64,000 nucleotides of DNA from Verrucomicrobiaceae bacterium (GTDB taxonomy: Bacteria > Verrucomicrobiota > Verrucomicrobiia > Verrucomicrobiales > Verrucomicrobiaceae). Location: contig JAEUHN010000040.1 in NCBI GenBank assembly GCA_016795365.1, positions 186,001 to 250,000 of the forward strand. Reading direction: 5' to 3'. The notes beneath the pieces are model-generated. The model had not been told where the DNA came from, ran no database searches, and saw only the letters and a list, made by a program, of their open reading frames with translations. Position numbers and translations under genes: made by a program. Each line of letters starts with the position of its first letter. The stretch's first letter is position 1. Of the stretch, positions 33,709-42,155 are shown piece after piece.

Positions 33709-34437
33709 TCATGGCTTGATCATGAGCGGCGGCTGCTGAAGCAAGCCTCCCTCCAGCGGGATCTTGTTCGTCGTGGGAGCCGTGGGCAGGCCATTCGCAG
33801 AAGGGGCTCCAGGCGTCGGCGCGGGCGCGCGCGGTTCTGCCGCCGCGTCTTTCGCCTTGAGTCCCTCGGCCTTGATCATCTGCTCGGCTTCACGCTTGGA
33901 CCTCTTCTTTTCCGCCTTCGTCGTCGGCAGCATCTCCTGGGCATTGGACATGGAGCGCAGCTTGCTCAGAGGAGGATACTTCTTTTCCATCTCCGTCACC
34001 ACTTCCTGAGGCACGCCTTCCCAGATCGTGATGATCCCATCCGACACCGGTCGATCGATCGTCACATAGTCCACCGCGTGGGCATTGACCATCGCCAGCA
34101 TGATCTCACCCGTGCGGGTGCGCGTGATCAGGTCCAAGGCATTCCCACCGCGGAAATCGAGCCGCAGAGTCACGCCATAGCCATTGCCGCTCTCGGCAGG
34201 AAAGGCGTGCATGCCAGCGATATTGTTCTGCGAGAACTCAGGCACCACCTTGAACACCACCGGATACTGCTTTCCTGGAATGACTTGGCGGAAGATGCTG
34301 CGCGGTGAATCCATGTCCGACCCCTGCACATGGAAAGTGATCAGGAACTTGTGCTTCTCTTTTCCCGTAAGCGCCGCGCATCCAGCGAGCGACAGGGCGG
34401 TGGCAGTCAGGGCGAGACAGGAGAGGAGTCGATTCAT
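33709..34437 (-). CDS. Predicted lipoprotein of unknown function
   Basis: A 242-residue lipoprotein. The signal ends in lipobox LSLAGC, making C20 the lipidated residue. The next residues are AAL, which gives no clear Asp+2 retention signal, so outer-membrane placement is likely. The core (residues about 25-145) has beta-rich segments such as HKFLITFHVQGSDMDSP and TRTRTGEIMLAMVNAHAVDYV. The C-terminal third is basic, then Pro/Ala-rich and disordered. It is convergent with the pseudopilin gene and has no co-oriented neighbour that would suggest a role. Confidence 0.75.
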   Translation of the reverse strand: MNRLLSCLALTATALSLAGCAALTGKEKHKFLITFHVQGSDMDSPRSIFRQVIPGKQYPVVFKVVPEFSQNNIAGMHAFPAESGNGYGVTLRLDFRGGNALDLITRTRTGEIMLAMVNAHAVDYVTIDRPVSDGIITIWEGVPQEVVTEMEKKYPPLSKLRSMSNAQEMLPTTKAEKKRSKREAEQMIKAEGLKAKDAAAEPRAPAPTPGAPSANGLPTAPTTNKIPLEGGLLQQPPLMIKP

Positions 34438-34656
34438 CGTGCGGAGATCAAATCAGAGATCAGGCCCGATGAAAAGGTGAATCCTGCTCTGTGCTCCAGG
34501 CTTGCTGCCTGTTCATGGTTCCTCTTCAATCCTCGCAACGAAGCCGGTCTCCTCGACCTGTATATTTTGGCAAGATGATGGAGTCCTTGCTGAACAACCA
34601 ACCTCCACGAATCATCCACTGACGTCGCGGCTAAGCGTGAGAAGATAGTTTGGAGC

Positions 34657-34695
34657 CCAAAAACAAAAGCGGCACTCAGGTCGCCCCGAGTGCCG
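34657..34695 (-). terminator. Intrinsic terminator after the DUF1501 gene
   Basis: An 8-bp stem (34688-34695 with 34670-34677, arms cggcactc/gagtgccg) is followed on the minus strand by CTTTTGTTTTTGG. It ends the DUF1501 transcript, so that gene has no co-transcribed partner downstream. Confidence 0.82.
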
Positions 34696-34717
34696 TTGAA
34701 AGGGAATCCTTGACCGA

Positions 34718-36184
34718 CTACGCGAACAACTGCGTCACCGGCTTGGCCTTCACGAGTTCGCGAGGCTGGTTGAGGTGATTGTAAACGATCGTCTCGGGAT
34801 CGATGCCCATGGCGTGGTAGATCGTGGCCAGCAGTTCGGTGGGATGCACGGGGTTCTCCACGGGAGCGGAGCCGGTCTTGTCCGACTTGCCATGGATGTA
34901 ACCGCGCTTGATGCCCGCGCCACCGACGACGGCGGTGTAGCAATAAGGCCAGTGGTCGCGACCATCGGCACTGTTGCCGTTGCCGGAGGTGGACACGCCT
35001 TTCTCTGGGCTGCGACCGAATTCACCGAGGGCGACGACGATCGTTTCATCGAGCAGCCCCGTCGAATCCAGATCGGCAAAGAGAGCCGCGAGACCCTGGT
35101 CAAGCATGGGTCCAGACTTGTTCTTCATACGCTCAGTGAGGCCGACGTGGTGATCCCACGAGTGGTTGTCCGAGTTCGCGACCTTGGGCCAGATGACTTC
35201 GACGACACGGGTGCCAGCTTCCAGCAGGCGACGGGCGAGCAAGCAGCTCTGGCCGAAGGTGTTGCGGCCATAGCGATCACGCATGGCATCGGTTTCGCGA
35301 TCGAGCGCGAAGGCATCGCGGGCACGGCCACTGGCGATGAGGTTGAGCGCCTGATCGTAGTATTGATCGAGGCTGAGGCCGCTCACGGCTTTTTCCAGGT
35401 CGGGCATCTGCGCATCAATGGCGTTGCGCAGCTTGGCACGGCGCTGGAGACGGAGGCTGAAGAGGTCGGGACGAAGCTGGAGATCGTCGATCTTGATCCG
35501 GCTCATCTTGTCCATGTCGAGGTCATCACCATCGGGGTAGAGTGTGTAGGGATCGTAAGCCTTGCCGAGGAAGCCTGCGGTGCCGCCTTTGCCGATCACG
35601 TTGGACTCCTGCAAGGGTCGGGGCAGCATGACGAAGGGCAGCATGGGCTCATCCATCGGCTTGAGGCGGATGATGTTGGAGCCGAAGTTGGGATAGTCCT
35701 TGGCGTTCGGTGGTTCGAGCTGGCCGGACGGGCTCACCTTGTCCGTGGTGTAGCCGGTCATGATCTGGTAGATCGCCGCCGTGTGGTTGAACAATCCATT
35801 GGGCGTATAGCTCATGGAGTTGATCATGGTGAACTTGTCATTCACCTGCGCGAGCTTGGGCAGGATCTCGGTAAACTGCTTGCCTGCGACCTTGGTGGGA
35901 ATGTTCTTGAAGGCGGAGCGAACATTGTCCGGCACGTTTTCCTTTGGGTCCCAGAGGTCGAGATGCGAGGGGCCGCCCTGGAGGTAGATCATGAGGACGT
36001 GCTTGGCCTTGCCCCATCCGGCGCGGCCCGCGCCGCCTCCGGTGCTGGCGGCTTGGGCGCGGAATACATTGTTGAGCGTGAGGCCAAGCATCGAAGCTCC
36101 GCCAACGCGAAGCACGTCGCGGCGCGAAACCCCGAGATGAGTGTCGCAAAGATCTTTTCCAGGAACTCCAGGCAGGCGGAACAT
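34718..36184 (-). CDS. DUF1501 domain-containing exported protein
   Basis: A 488-residue member of the DUF1501 family, distantly related to alkaline-phosphatase/sulfatase folds. A twin-arginine export signal ([20 protein letters not shown] at residues 21-22) begins the protein. Family motifs include [27 protein letters not shown] and [18 protein letters not shown]. The family is very abundant in Planctomycetota and Verrucomicrobiota, usually paired with a DUF1553/DUF1549 protein, but no such gene adjoins this one. The function is unknown and may involve polysaccharide or sulfate-ester handling outside the cytoplasm. Confidence 0.92.
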   Translation of the reverse strand: MFRLPGVPGKDLCDTHLGVSRRDVLRVGGASMLGLTLNNVFRAQAASTGGGAGRAGWGKAKHVLMIYLQGGPSHLDLWDPKENVPDNVRSAFKNIPTKVAGKQFTEILPKLAQVNDKFTMINSMSYTPNGLFNHTAAIYQIMTGYTTDKVSPSGQLEPPNAKDYPNFGSNIIRLKPMDEPMLPFVMLPRPLQESNVIGKGGTAGFLGKAYDPYTLYPDGDDLDMDKMSRIKIDDLQLRPDLFSLRLQRRAKLRNAIDAQMPDLEKAVSGLSLDQYYDQALNLIASGRARDAFALDRETDAMRDRYGRNTFGQSCLLARRLLEAGTRVVEVIWPKVANSDNHSWDHHVGLTERMKNKSGPMLDQGLAALFADLDSTGLLDETIVVALGEFGRSPEKGVSTSGNGNSADGRDHWPYCYTAVVGGAGIKRGYIHGKSDKTGSAPVENPVHPTELLATIYHAMGIDPETIVYNHLNQPRELVKAKPVTQLFA

Positions 36185-36305
36185 AAGATGAGAGCAGGGT
36201 TAAGGTTGCGGCCAATACGCCACCACCGGACGCAATCTTCGCACAGGTTCAGCCAAGAGCCGACAAGTGCGTGCTGCCTGCACCGATCTTCCATGCTCTG
36301 AACGC

Positions 36306-36334
36306 ACAAAACCCAAGGCGGTTGCCCTGGGTTT
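36306..36334 (-). terminator. Likely intrinsic terminator after the ECF sigma factor
   Basis: A stem of 7 bp (36328-36334 with 36309-36315) extended after one mismatch by 2 bp, followed on the minus strand by TTTTG. The T-run is short, so confidence is moderate. Confidence 0.6.
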
Positions 36335-36365
36335 CGCGGTGATTCGAGGATGAGATGTGCAGGCC

Positions 36366-36971
36366 CTACAACTCGCGTTCGATGATGGCACCAAGTGCTT
36401 TGATGCCGCGGCGGACACGAGCTTTCACCGTGCCCAAAGGTTCGCCAGAGCTGTTCGCCATATCCTTCCTCGCTTTGCCTGCGAAGAAGGCCTGCTCGAT
36501 CGCTTCGCGCTGCGAGGGCGAGAGACGCTGCACGGCGCGGCGGACGATGGCGGCGCGTTCACTGAGGAGCAGGTTCTCGTCAGCGGAGTGCTCATCCATC
36601 TCAGGCAGCTCGACCTTTTGCTGGTTCTCGAAGCGGTTGTTCAACTCGCTCCGGCGCTGGCGGGAACGAACGAGATCGATCGAGCGGTTGCGCGCCAGGG
36701 TGGTCATCCAGGTGACAGGCTTGCCCTTGCTCGGCTCGTAGAGGTGAGCCTTCTGCCACAGGGCGACGAAGACTTCCTGAACGATGTCCTGTGTATCCTG
36801 ATAATCGTCCAGCACACGGTTCACGGTGTGGATGAGCAGCGGGGTGTAAAGCTTGTGCAGCTCTGCAAAAGCGGACGCATCTTTCATGGCAATGCGGCGG
36901 AGCAGGGCGGCGTCCCGCTCAGTCGTGTCTGGAGCGTCGGAGGCAGAGGGGGAAGAGGTGTTCGGCTTCAT
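36366..36971 (-). CDS. ECF-type RNA polymerase sigma factor
   Basis: A 201-residue sigma factor with only regions 2 and 4. Region 2 includes DTQDIVQEVFVALWQKAH and VTWMTTLARNRSIDLVRSRQ. Region 4 includes LSPSQREAIEQAFFAGKA and EPLGTVKARVRRGIKAL. A DNA-binding helix of this kind recognises the -35 element. It resembles SigK/RpoE-like ECF members. No anti-sigma gene adjoins it, unlike most ECF loci, so control may be transcriptional or by a distant partner. The gap to the divergent UbiA gene carries several small repeats. Confidence 0.9.
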   Translation of the reverse strand: MKPNTSSPSASDAPDTTERDAALLRRIAMKDASAFAELHKLYTPLLIHTVNRVLDDYQDTQDIVQEVFVALWQKAHLYEPSKGKPVTWMTTLARNRSIDLVRSRQRRSELNNRFENQQKVELPEMDEHSADENLLLSERAAIVRRAVQRLSPSQREAIEQAFFAGKARKDMANSSGEPLGTVKARVRRGIKALGAIIEREL

Positions 36972-37011
36972 GATGTTGGAGGAGGGTAAGAGCGAACGGC
37001 ACGGAGTTTAT

Positions 37012-37092
37012 TCCCGGACAACCCGGGATGTGGACAATCATTGTGTGAGTTTTGTCTAATGTAAATGTCTTTTTGTCTAATCTTTGTCCAAC
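37012..37092. promoter_or_regulatory. Cluster of TTGTC motifs and small palindromes between the sigma factor and UbiA genes
   Basis: Direct copies of tttgtctaat occur at 37051-37060 and 37072-37081, with a variant tttgtccaac at 37083-37092. The inverted form ggacaa occurs at 37016-37021 and 37032-37037. In the same stretch lie two palindromes, tcccgg-acaac-ccggga (37012-37028) and acaat-c-attgt (37034-37044). The density of related motifs in a 172-base divergent region suggests operator or sigma-recognition sites. Confidence 0.35.
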
Positions 37093-37143
37093 ATCATCAT
37101 CCCAGCTTGAGGCGAGGCGCTTCCCGGCCAGAGGTAAGGCCCC

Positions 37144-38058
37144 ATGCTTCGCGCCCTCCTCGAACTCAGCCGCGTGTCCAATCTGCCGACTGTCTGGACC
37201 AATGTCCTGGCCGCCTGGATCATCGCCAGCGGGTCGGACTGGCGCTGGACTCCGGCACTCGGCTGGCTGCTGCTGGGTGCCTCCTTGATCTACAGCGCGG
37301 GTATGATCCTCAACGATGCCTGCGACGCCGTCTGGGACCGCGACCACCGCCCCGAGCGCCCCATTCCGAGCGGTCGGATTCGTCTTCGAATGGTGTGGAT
37401 CATCGGCCTCACCTGGCTCCTCGGTGGTGCGGCAACCATGATCCTGCTCGGCGGTGCGAGCTGGCTCATGACGCTGCTCCTGCTCGGTGCCATCGTGGCC
37501 TACGATGTCTATCACAAGCCCTGGGCCGGCAGCGTCATCGTGATGGGCGCGTGCCGGACGTTGTTGTATTTGGCGGTGGGGAGTGCGCATCGCTCAGGAG
37601 CCGGGATTGCATTCTTTGTCGAGTCACAGGAAGCCGTGCCTTGGATGCTACGCAATTCAGGTGTGTTGCTAGGCCTCTACATCATCAGCTTATCGCTTGT
37701 CGCCCGGTCAGAGTCGAAGGGTGTCGTGGGACGAATCTCCCGGTATCTGGCTCAGGCTTTTTGGGCGTTGCCCATTGTCTGGTCGATACTGCTCTTCATT
37801 CCAGCTAGCAAAGGTATCCATCCTCCTGTGATCTGGCTCTGGCTCCCCATCGGATGTTACGTCGGCTGGCTTCTTTTCTCGGTTCGTCAGTTGCGAGTTG
37901 GTCCGCGGGGCATTGGCACTGCCGTCGGATGCCTTTTGGCCGGCATTCCTCTGGTGGATGCGCTCATGATCTCATCCAAGTCTCCGCTTACCGCGGCGTT
38001 CCTGTGCTGTCTCCCGCCCCTCCTCCGCTGCTGGCAGCGATGGGTGACGGCGACGTGA
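37144..38058 (+). CDS. UbiA-family prenyltransferase
   Basis: A 304-residue membrane protein with about eight or nine helices. The first Asp-rich motif is NDACDAVWDRDHRPERPI, the standard prenyl-diphosphate-binding site, and the second is around YDVYHKPW, reduced compared with quinone-synthesis enzymes. It also resembles EboC-like members. A hydrophobic acceptor could be a quinone precursor, heme or sugar derivative. AGAGGTAAGG before the ATG is a good ribosome-binding site. The gene is divergent from the ECF sigma factor and no ebo genes are present. Confidence 0.87.
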   Translation: MLRALLELSRVSNLPTVWTNVLAAWIIASGSDWRWTPALGWLLLGASLIYSAGMILNDACDAVWDRDHRPERPIPSGRIRLRMVWIIGLTWLLGGAATMILLGGASWLMTLLLLGAIVAYDVYHKPWAGSVIVMGACRTLLYLAVGSAHRSGAGIAFFVESQEAVPWMLRNSGVLLGLYIISLSLVARSESKGVVGRISRYLAQAFWALPIVWSILLFIPASKGIHPPVIWLWLPIGCYVGWLLFSVRQLRVGPRGIGTAVGCLLAGIPLVDALMISSKSPLTAAFLCCLPPLLRCWQRWVTAT

Positions 38059-38137
38059 GCGGCACCATCAGCAAGCGATCACATCTTCGCGAATAACAAG
38101 CTTGCCGAGCTGCGAGGGCGTCTGATTACATGCAGCC

Positions 38138-39439
38138 ATGCATCGCCTTCTCCTGCTGTCGCTGAGTGTTTCGCTGTCAGTTCATGCCGTGGATCTCGTC
38201 GGCGTCGTGGCCAAGGAAGTCCCTTCGCTCACGGAGCTTTACAAGGAACTGCATGCCAACCCCGAGCTGTCGCTTCACGAAGAGCAGAGCGCCGCACGTG
38301 TCGCCGCCGAGCTGCGCAAGGTGGGGATCGAGGTCACGGAAAAAGTCGGCGGGCACGGCATCGTCGGCGTCTTGAAGAACGGCGAGGGTCCGGTCGTCAT
38401 GGTGCGAACCGACCTGGACGCACTGCCCGTGCGAGAGCAGACCGACCTGCCTTACTCCAGCAGCAAGACCACTAAGGACGACCTGGGCCGCGAAGTCTCC
38501 GTGATGCACGCCTGCGGTCACGACATGCACATGGCTTGCTTCGTCGGCACGGCACGGACCTTGGTTCAGTTGCGCGATCAATGGCGCGGCACGGTCGTCA
38601 TGATCGGTCAGCCCGCCGAAGAGCGGGTGCTGGGAGCCCGACTCATGTTGCGCGCGGGATTGTTCTCCAAGTTCCCGAAGCCCGACAAGGCGCTGGCGCT
38701 GCATTGCTCGGCAGACATGCCGCACGGCACCGTGGGCCTGACCGAGGGCTTTGCCCTAGCCAATGTGGACACGATGGAGATCGTGGTGAAGGGCGTGGGC
38801 GGGCACGGCTCAATGCCAAACTTGTGCAAGGACCCCGTGCTGCTGGCTTCCCAGATCGTCGTGGCGCTGCAAAGCATTGTGAGCCGTGAGGTCAGGCCTG
38901 GCGACCCCGCGGTCGTCACCGTCGGCAGCATTCACGGCGGCACCAAAAGCAACATCATTCCCGATGAAGTCCGGCTTCAGCTCACGCTGCGGAGCTACAA
39001 GAAGGAGACGCGTCAGCATCTGATCGACTCCGTCAAACGAATCACTCTCGCGCAAGCCGAGTCCGCCGGCATGCCGAAGGACAAGATGCCCGAGATCATC
39101 CTCAGCGATGACCAAACGCCCGCGCTCTACAATCAGCCCGAACTCGCCGCCACCGTGAGCAAAGCCATCGCAGGCACCCTGGGCGCAGACAATGTGCAGA
39201 CGCGAGATCCTTCGATGGGCGCAGAGGACTTTGCCGAATACGGACTCACGAGAGAGAAGGTGCCACTGTGCATGTTCTGGCTGGGCACCCAATCGCCAGC
39301 GACCGTTGCCGAAGCCAAGGCCAGAGGCCAGACGCTGCCATCCCTGCACTCGCCCTTCTTCAAGCCCGTGCCCGAACCCACCCTACAAACAGGTGTGCAA
39401 GCCATGACCGCAGCAGTGCTCGCCCTAATGCCGAAGTGA
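38138..39439 (+). CDS. Exported M20-family amidohydrolase
   Basis: A 433-residue metallo-amidohydrolase of the hippurate/IAA-amino-acid hydrolase type with a signal peptide (MHRLLLLSLSVSLSVHA). Metal-binding motifs are DLDALPVRE, HACGHDMHM, GQPAEERVLGA and GAEDFAEYG. The dimerisation domain contains GVGGHGSMPN. It would hydrolyse N-acyl amino acids outside the cytoplasm, releasing amino acids for uptake. The DLVGVVAKEVPSLTEL stretch suggests the mature start. It stands alone and abuts the convergent signalling genes with a 0-base gap at 39439/39440. Confidence 0.92.
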   Translation: MHRLLLLSLSVSLSVHAVDLVGVVAKEVPSLTELYKELHANPELSLHEEQSAARVAAELRKVGIEVTEKVGGHGIVGVLKNGEGPVVMVRTDLDALPVREQTDLPYSSSKTTKDDLGREVSVMHACGHDMHMACFVGTARTLVQLRDQWRGTVVMIGQPAEERVLGARLMLRAGLFSKFPKPDKALALHCSADMPHGTVGLTEGFALANVDTMEIVVKGVGGHGSMPNLCKDPVLLASQIVVALQSIVSREVRPGDPAVVTVGSIHGGTKSNIIPDEVRLQLTLRSYKKETRQHLIDSVKRITLAQAESAGMPKDKMPEIILSDDQTPALYNQPELAATVSKAIAGTLGADNVQTRDPSMGAEDFAEYGLTREKVPLCMFWLGTQSPATVAEAKARGQTLPSLHSPFFKPVPEPTLQTGVQAMTAAVLALMPK

Positions 39440-40687
39440 TCAGGTGTCCCGCTCCTTCCAGCGCCTTTCGTGTTCTAACAGTCGCTGGAAATAGGCGTCG
39501 GCATCAGGCGTCGGCTCCTGGGCATCGACTGGAATAGTGATCACAATATTGAGTCCACCTCCCTCGCGTGGCGATGCTTCGATGTTGCCGCCGTGCTGAT
39601 GCACGATCACGTAGCAGGCCGTCAGATTGACGCCGATCTCGGTAGGCTGGTGGGTGCGAACGAAAAACGGATCAAAGAGATTGCCCACGTTGTCTCGATT
39701 GGCCCACGCGCCGGTGTCTTGCACGACGAACCGGATCGCAGGACGGTCAGATGAATCGCAGCAAGGCTCAGCATGGATATGCACCTGGTCGCCACGGGAC
39801 AGGTGCGTAAGTTGATCCGAAAGCAGCAGCCGCCACAGGCGGCTAAAGCGCTCCGAGTTCACTCGAATGGGCGGCACACTCGGATGGACATAGTGAGTGA
39901 GATGGATGCCCTTGAGTTCGAACGACTGGAGATACAGCGCCGCTGTTTCGTCCAGCACATCGAGAGGGTGAACGAAGTCCTCCCGCGGGAAGTCGCGTAT
40001 CTGGGAGGCTTCGCCCAGGCGGTTGAGAACCGTTTGAATGCGCTGCATCTGATCCTGCGCCTGAGCATGCAGATCGGTCCAGAAGCTCGTATCTGCGGGC
40101 AGTTGGTCGTGCAGTTCCTCACGAACCTTGAGAGGGGCCAGATCGACAAACGCTCTCACCACCGTCAGCGCATTTCGCAAATGATGGTTAAGGCCTTCGG
40201 CAAGGATGCCGAGTCCGGAAACCTTGTCCGACATGATCACATGACGAACGGTGTCCAGCTTCTCTCCTAACAAACGCTCACGCTCAACAAGCGCTGAGTA
40301 AAGATCTGTCGCCCGCTCCAGCGTCAGATGCATCTCCTCCGGGTCCCACGGTTTGTGCAGGTAACGATAGATGCGGCCCGAGTTCACGGCATCGACAGCT
40401 GTGTCGTAGTCGGTGTAAGCAGTGACCAGGATGCGGACGAGATTGGGATTGAGACGTCGCGCCTTCTCCAGCAGATCTACGCCCTTCTCGCCAGGCATAC
40501 GTTGATCCGTCATCAACACGCCAATGTCTTGCCCACGCTCCATAAGGATCGAGAATCCTTCCGCCGCGTTGTTGGCAGTGTAGATTGTAAAGTCATCTTC
40601 GAAGGCCTCCCGGAAATAGTGCAAGGCCTTGGCTTCATCGTCTACGTAGAGCACTGCGGCTCGGGTTTTTCGGCCAAGATCAATCAT
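39440..40687 (-). CDS. Receiver domain fused to a degenerate histidine kinase
   Basis: A 415-residue hybrid. Residues 10-125 are a receiver with phospho-acceptor D61 in LMTDQRMPGEKG. Residues about 150-225 resemble a HisKA domain, with H168 aligned to the phospho-acceptor in GLNHHLRNAL. The ATPase domain is damaged. The N-box Asn is replaced (LLLSDQL), the G1 box reads DTGAWA in place of DTGxGI, and the G2 box reads IGVNLTACYVI. It is therefore probably a pseudokinase whose receiver is phosphorylated by the intact kinase just upstream. The start at 40687 overlaps that kinase by 8 bases. A longer frame reaches 40768. Confidence 0.85.
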   Translation of the reverse strand: MIDLGRKTRAAVLYVDDEAKALHYFREAFEDDFTIYTANNAAEGFSILMERGQDIGVLMTDQRMPGEKGVDLLEKARRLNPNLVRILVTAYTDYDTAVDAVNSGRIYRYLHKPWDPEEMHLTLERATDLYSALVERERLLGEKLDTVRHVIMSDKVSGLGILAEGLNHHLRNALTVVRAFVDLAPLKVREELHDQLPADTSFWTDLHAQAQDQMQRIQTVLNRLGEASQIRDFPREDFVHPLDVLDETAALYLQSFELKGIHLTHYVHPSVPPIRVNSERFSRLWRLLLSDQLTHLSRGDQVHIHAEPCCDSSDRPAIRFVVQDTGAWANRDNVGNLFDPFFVRTHQPTEIGVNLTACYVIVHQHGGNIEASPREGGGLNIVITIPVDAQEPTPDADAYFQRLLEHERRWKERDT

Positions 40688-42149
40688 CGTCAGGGGAGGG
40701 AGTGAAAAGTGGGAACCAAAGGGTGAAGGTGGTGCCTGCACCCAGAGTGCTGGTGACCTCGATGCCACCGCGCATCTGGTGCATCAGGCGGAAGCTCACA
40801 CTGAGCCCCATGCCCATGCCTTCACCGACATCCTTGGTGGTGAAGAAGGGATCAAAAACCTTCGGCAGATTCTCGGGCGGGATACCGCAGCCCGTGTCCG
40901 TGACGCTCAACTCCACACGCGTTTCTGTCTCGATCGCCTTGATCACGATGGCCCGGACAGCGCTGTGCTTCATCGCATCAATCGCGTTCTGGATGAGATT
41001 GATCAGGATCTGGATGATCTGATTTCGATCGCCCATCAGTTGCAGTCCACGTGGCAAGGATGCGTCCAGATTGACTTCGTGGTCCTTGAGTTCTTTGCCC
41101 ATGAGGCGCACCGCGTTATGAACCGCGTCGTAAAAATCGATGAGCTGAGTGGACCCGGAGTCTGGATGTGAGAAGCATCGCAAGTCTGTCACGATTGACG
41201 ACACGCGACTGATTCCATCTTTGATGTCGGCAACAATACGGTCGAAGTTCTCACGCTCGGTTTCAGGCATGTGGCGGCCCTTCTTCTTCAAGACGTAAAG
41301 CGCCTGATTGGTGAAGTTGAGCGGGTTGTTGATCTCATGAATGATGCCAGCGCTCATACGACCGAGAGAGGCGAGCTTCTCGCTTTGGAACAGCTGGTTT
41401 TCTGTCTCGCGCAGCTGTCGAAGGGTGCTCGTGAGTTCTTCGTTTCGCGTCTTCAGTTCTTCCTTCTGCTGCTCCACCTCGACTCGGTTGAGGAACTCGC
41501 GAACGCGAATGCGATGATGGTAAAAGCTGCCGCTGAGAATCACCACGCCGTTGAGCAGGATGAAGACGCAGTTGTTCACGAACGAGGCCATGGTGGCACC
41601 CGGCACTCCTGCGCGCAGAGCCTGAGCATTGGCAGCGAGATAGAAAGCGATGGTCAGAAACAGGGCGATCGCACTCTCACGGAAGGTCCAGTGAAACATG
41701 AACCCGATGGCCACAAGGCAAAGCGTGAGACCCGCGTAGTATCCAGATCCTGGATCATGCGCCTGCTTGATCATGAGGCTGATGAAGAAGGCGGGCGTCA
41801 TCGGCACGATGACGGTCATCGCACGATAGTAGCTGTGCCCGATCGCTGTGCGTGAGGTGTAGAGAATGATCGCGAGACACGCCGTGCAGGTGAGTCGCAG
41901 CATCGTGAACTCCACCAGCAGCTCTGGATAGGCGAACCAGTCCAGGACCACGGCCGCAGGCACGAGCACCATCGCGATCCAGCACAGGTTGCGAACATTG
42001 CGCAGCGTTAAGGCACGGTCCTCCTGGCGAAACCGCTCGGCCAGACGCACGTCCCTGAACTCGGGCTGCCCGCGCACAATCTTGACATCAGGCTGCCCGG
42101 CAGGAGCCACGGGAATGTCTAGCGCTGTGCTGGCAGTCAACATGTTCAA
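40680..42149 (-). CDS. Membrane sensor histidine kinase
   Basis: A 489-residue kinase. About six helices (residues about 50-225) make a membrane sensor with little extra-cytoplasmic domain. A coiled coil (QQKEELKTRNEELTSTLRQL) precedes the intact HisKA box GIIHEINNPLNFTNQAL. The ATPase domain has NLIQNAIDAM, DTGCGIPPENLPKVF and GMGMGLSV. All catalytic motifs are present. It follows the secretin gene by 6 bases and overlaps the receiver/pseudokinase gene, suggesting that the three genes form one operon. Confidence 0.92.
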   Translation of the reverse strand: MNMLTASTALDIPVAPAGQPDVKIVRGQPEFRDVRLAERFRQEDRALTLRNVRNLCWIAMVLVPAAVVLDWFAYPELLVEFTMLRLTCTACLAIILYTSRTAIGHSYYRAMTVIVPMTPAFFISLMIKQAHDPGSGYYAGLTLCLVAIGFMFHWTFRESAIALFLTIAFYLAANAQALRAGVPGATMASFVNNCVFILLNGVVILSGSFYHHRIRVREFLNRVEVEQQKEELKTRNEELTSTLRQLRETENQLFQSEKLASLGRMSAGIIHEINNPLNFTNQALYVLKKKGRHMPETERENFDRIVADIKDGISRVSSIVTDLRCFSHPDSGSTQLIDFYDAVHNAVRLMGKELKDHEVNLDASLPRGLQLMGDRNQIIQILINLIQNAIDAMKHSAVRAIVIKAIETETRVELSVTDTGCGIPPENLPKVFDPFFTTKDVGEGMGMGLSVSFRLMHQMRGGIEVTSTLGAGTTFTLWFPLFTPSPDDD

Positions 42150-42155
42150 AGCGCA

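Noticed and set aside
34775-36301. A 508-residue reading frame on the + strand, antisense to the DUF1501 gene.
   Set aside because: It has no recognisable motifs and runs across a gene with clear family signatures. Long antisense frames are expected in GC-rich coding sequence.
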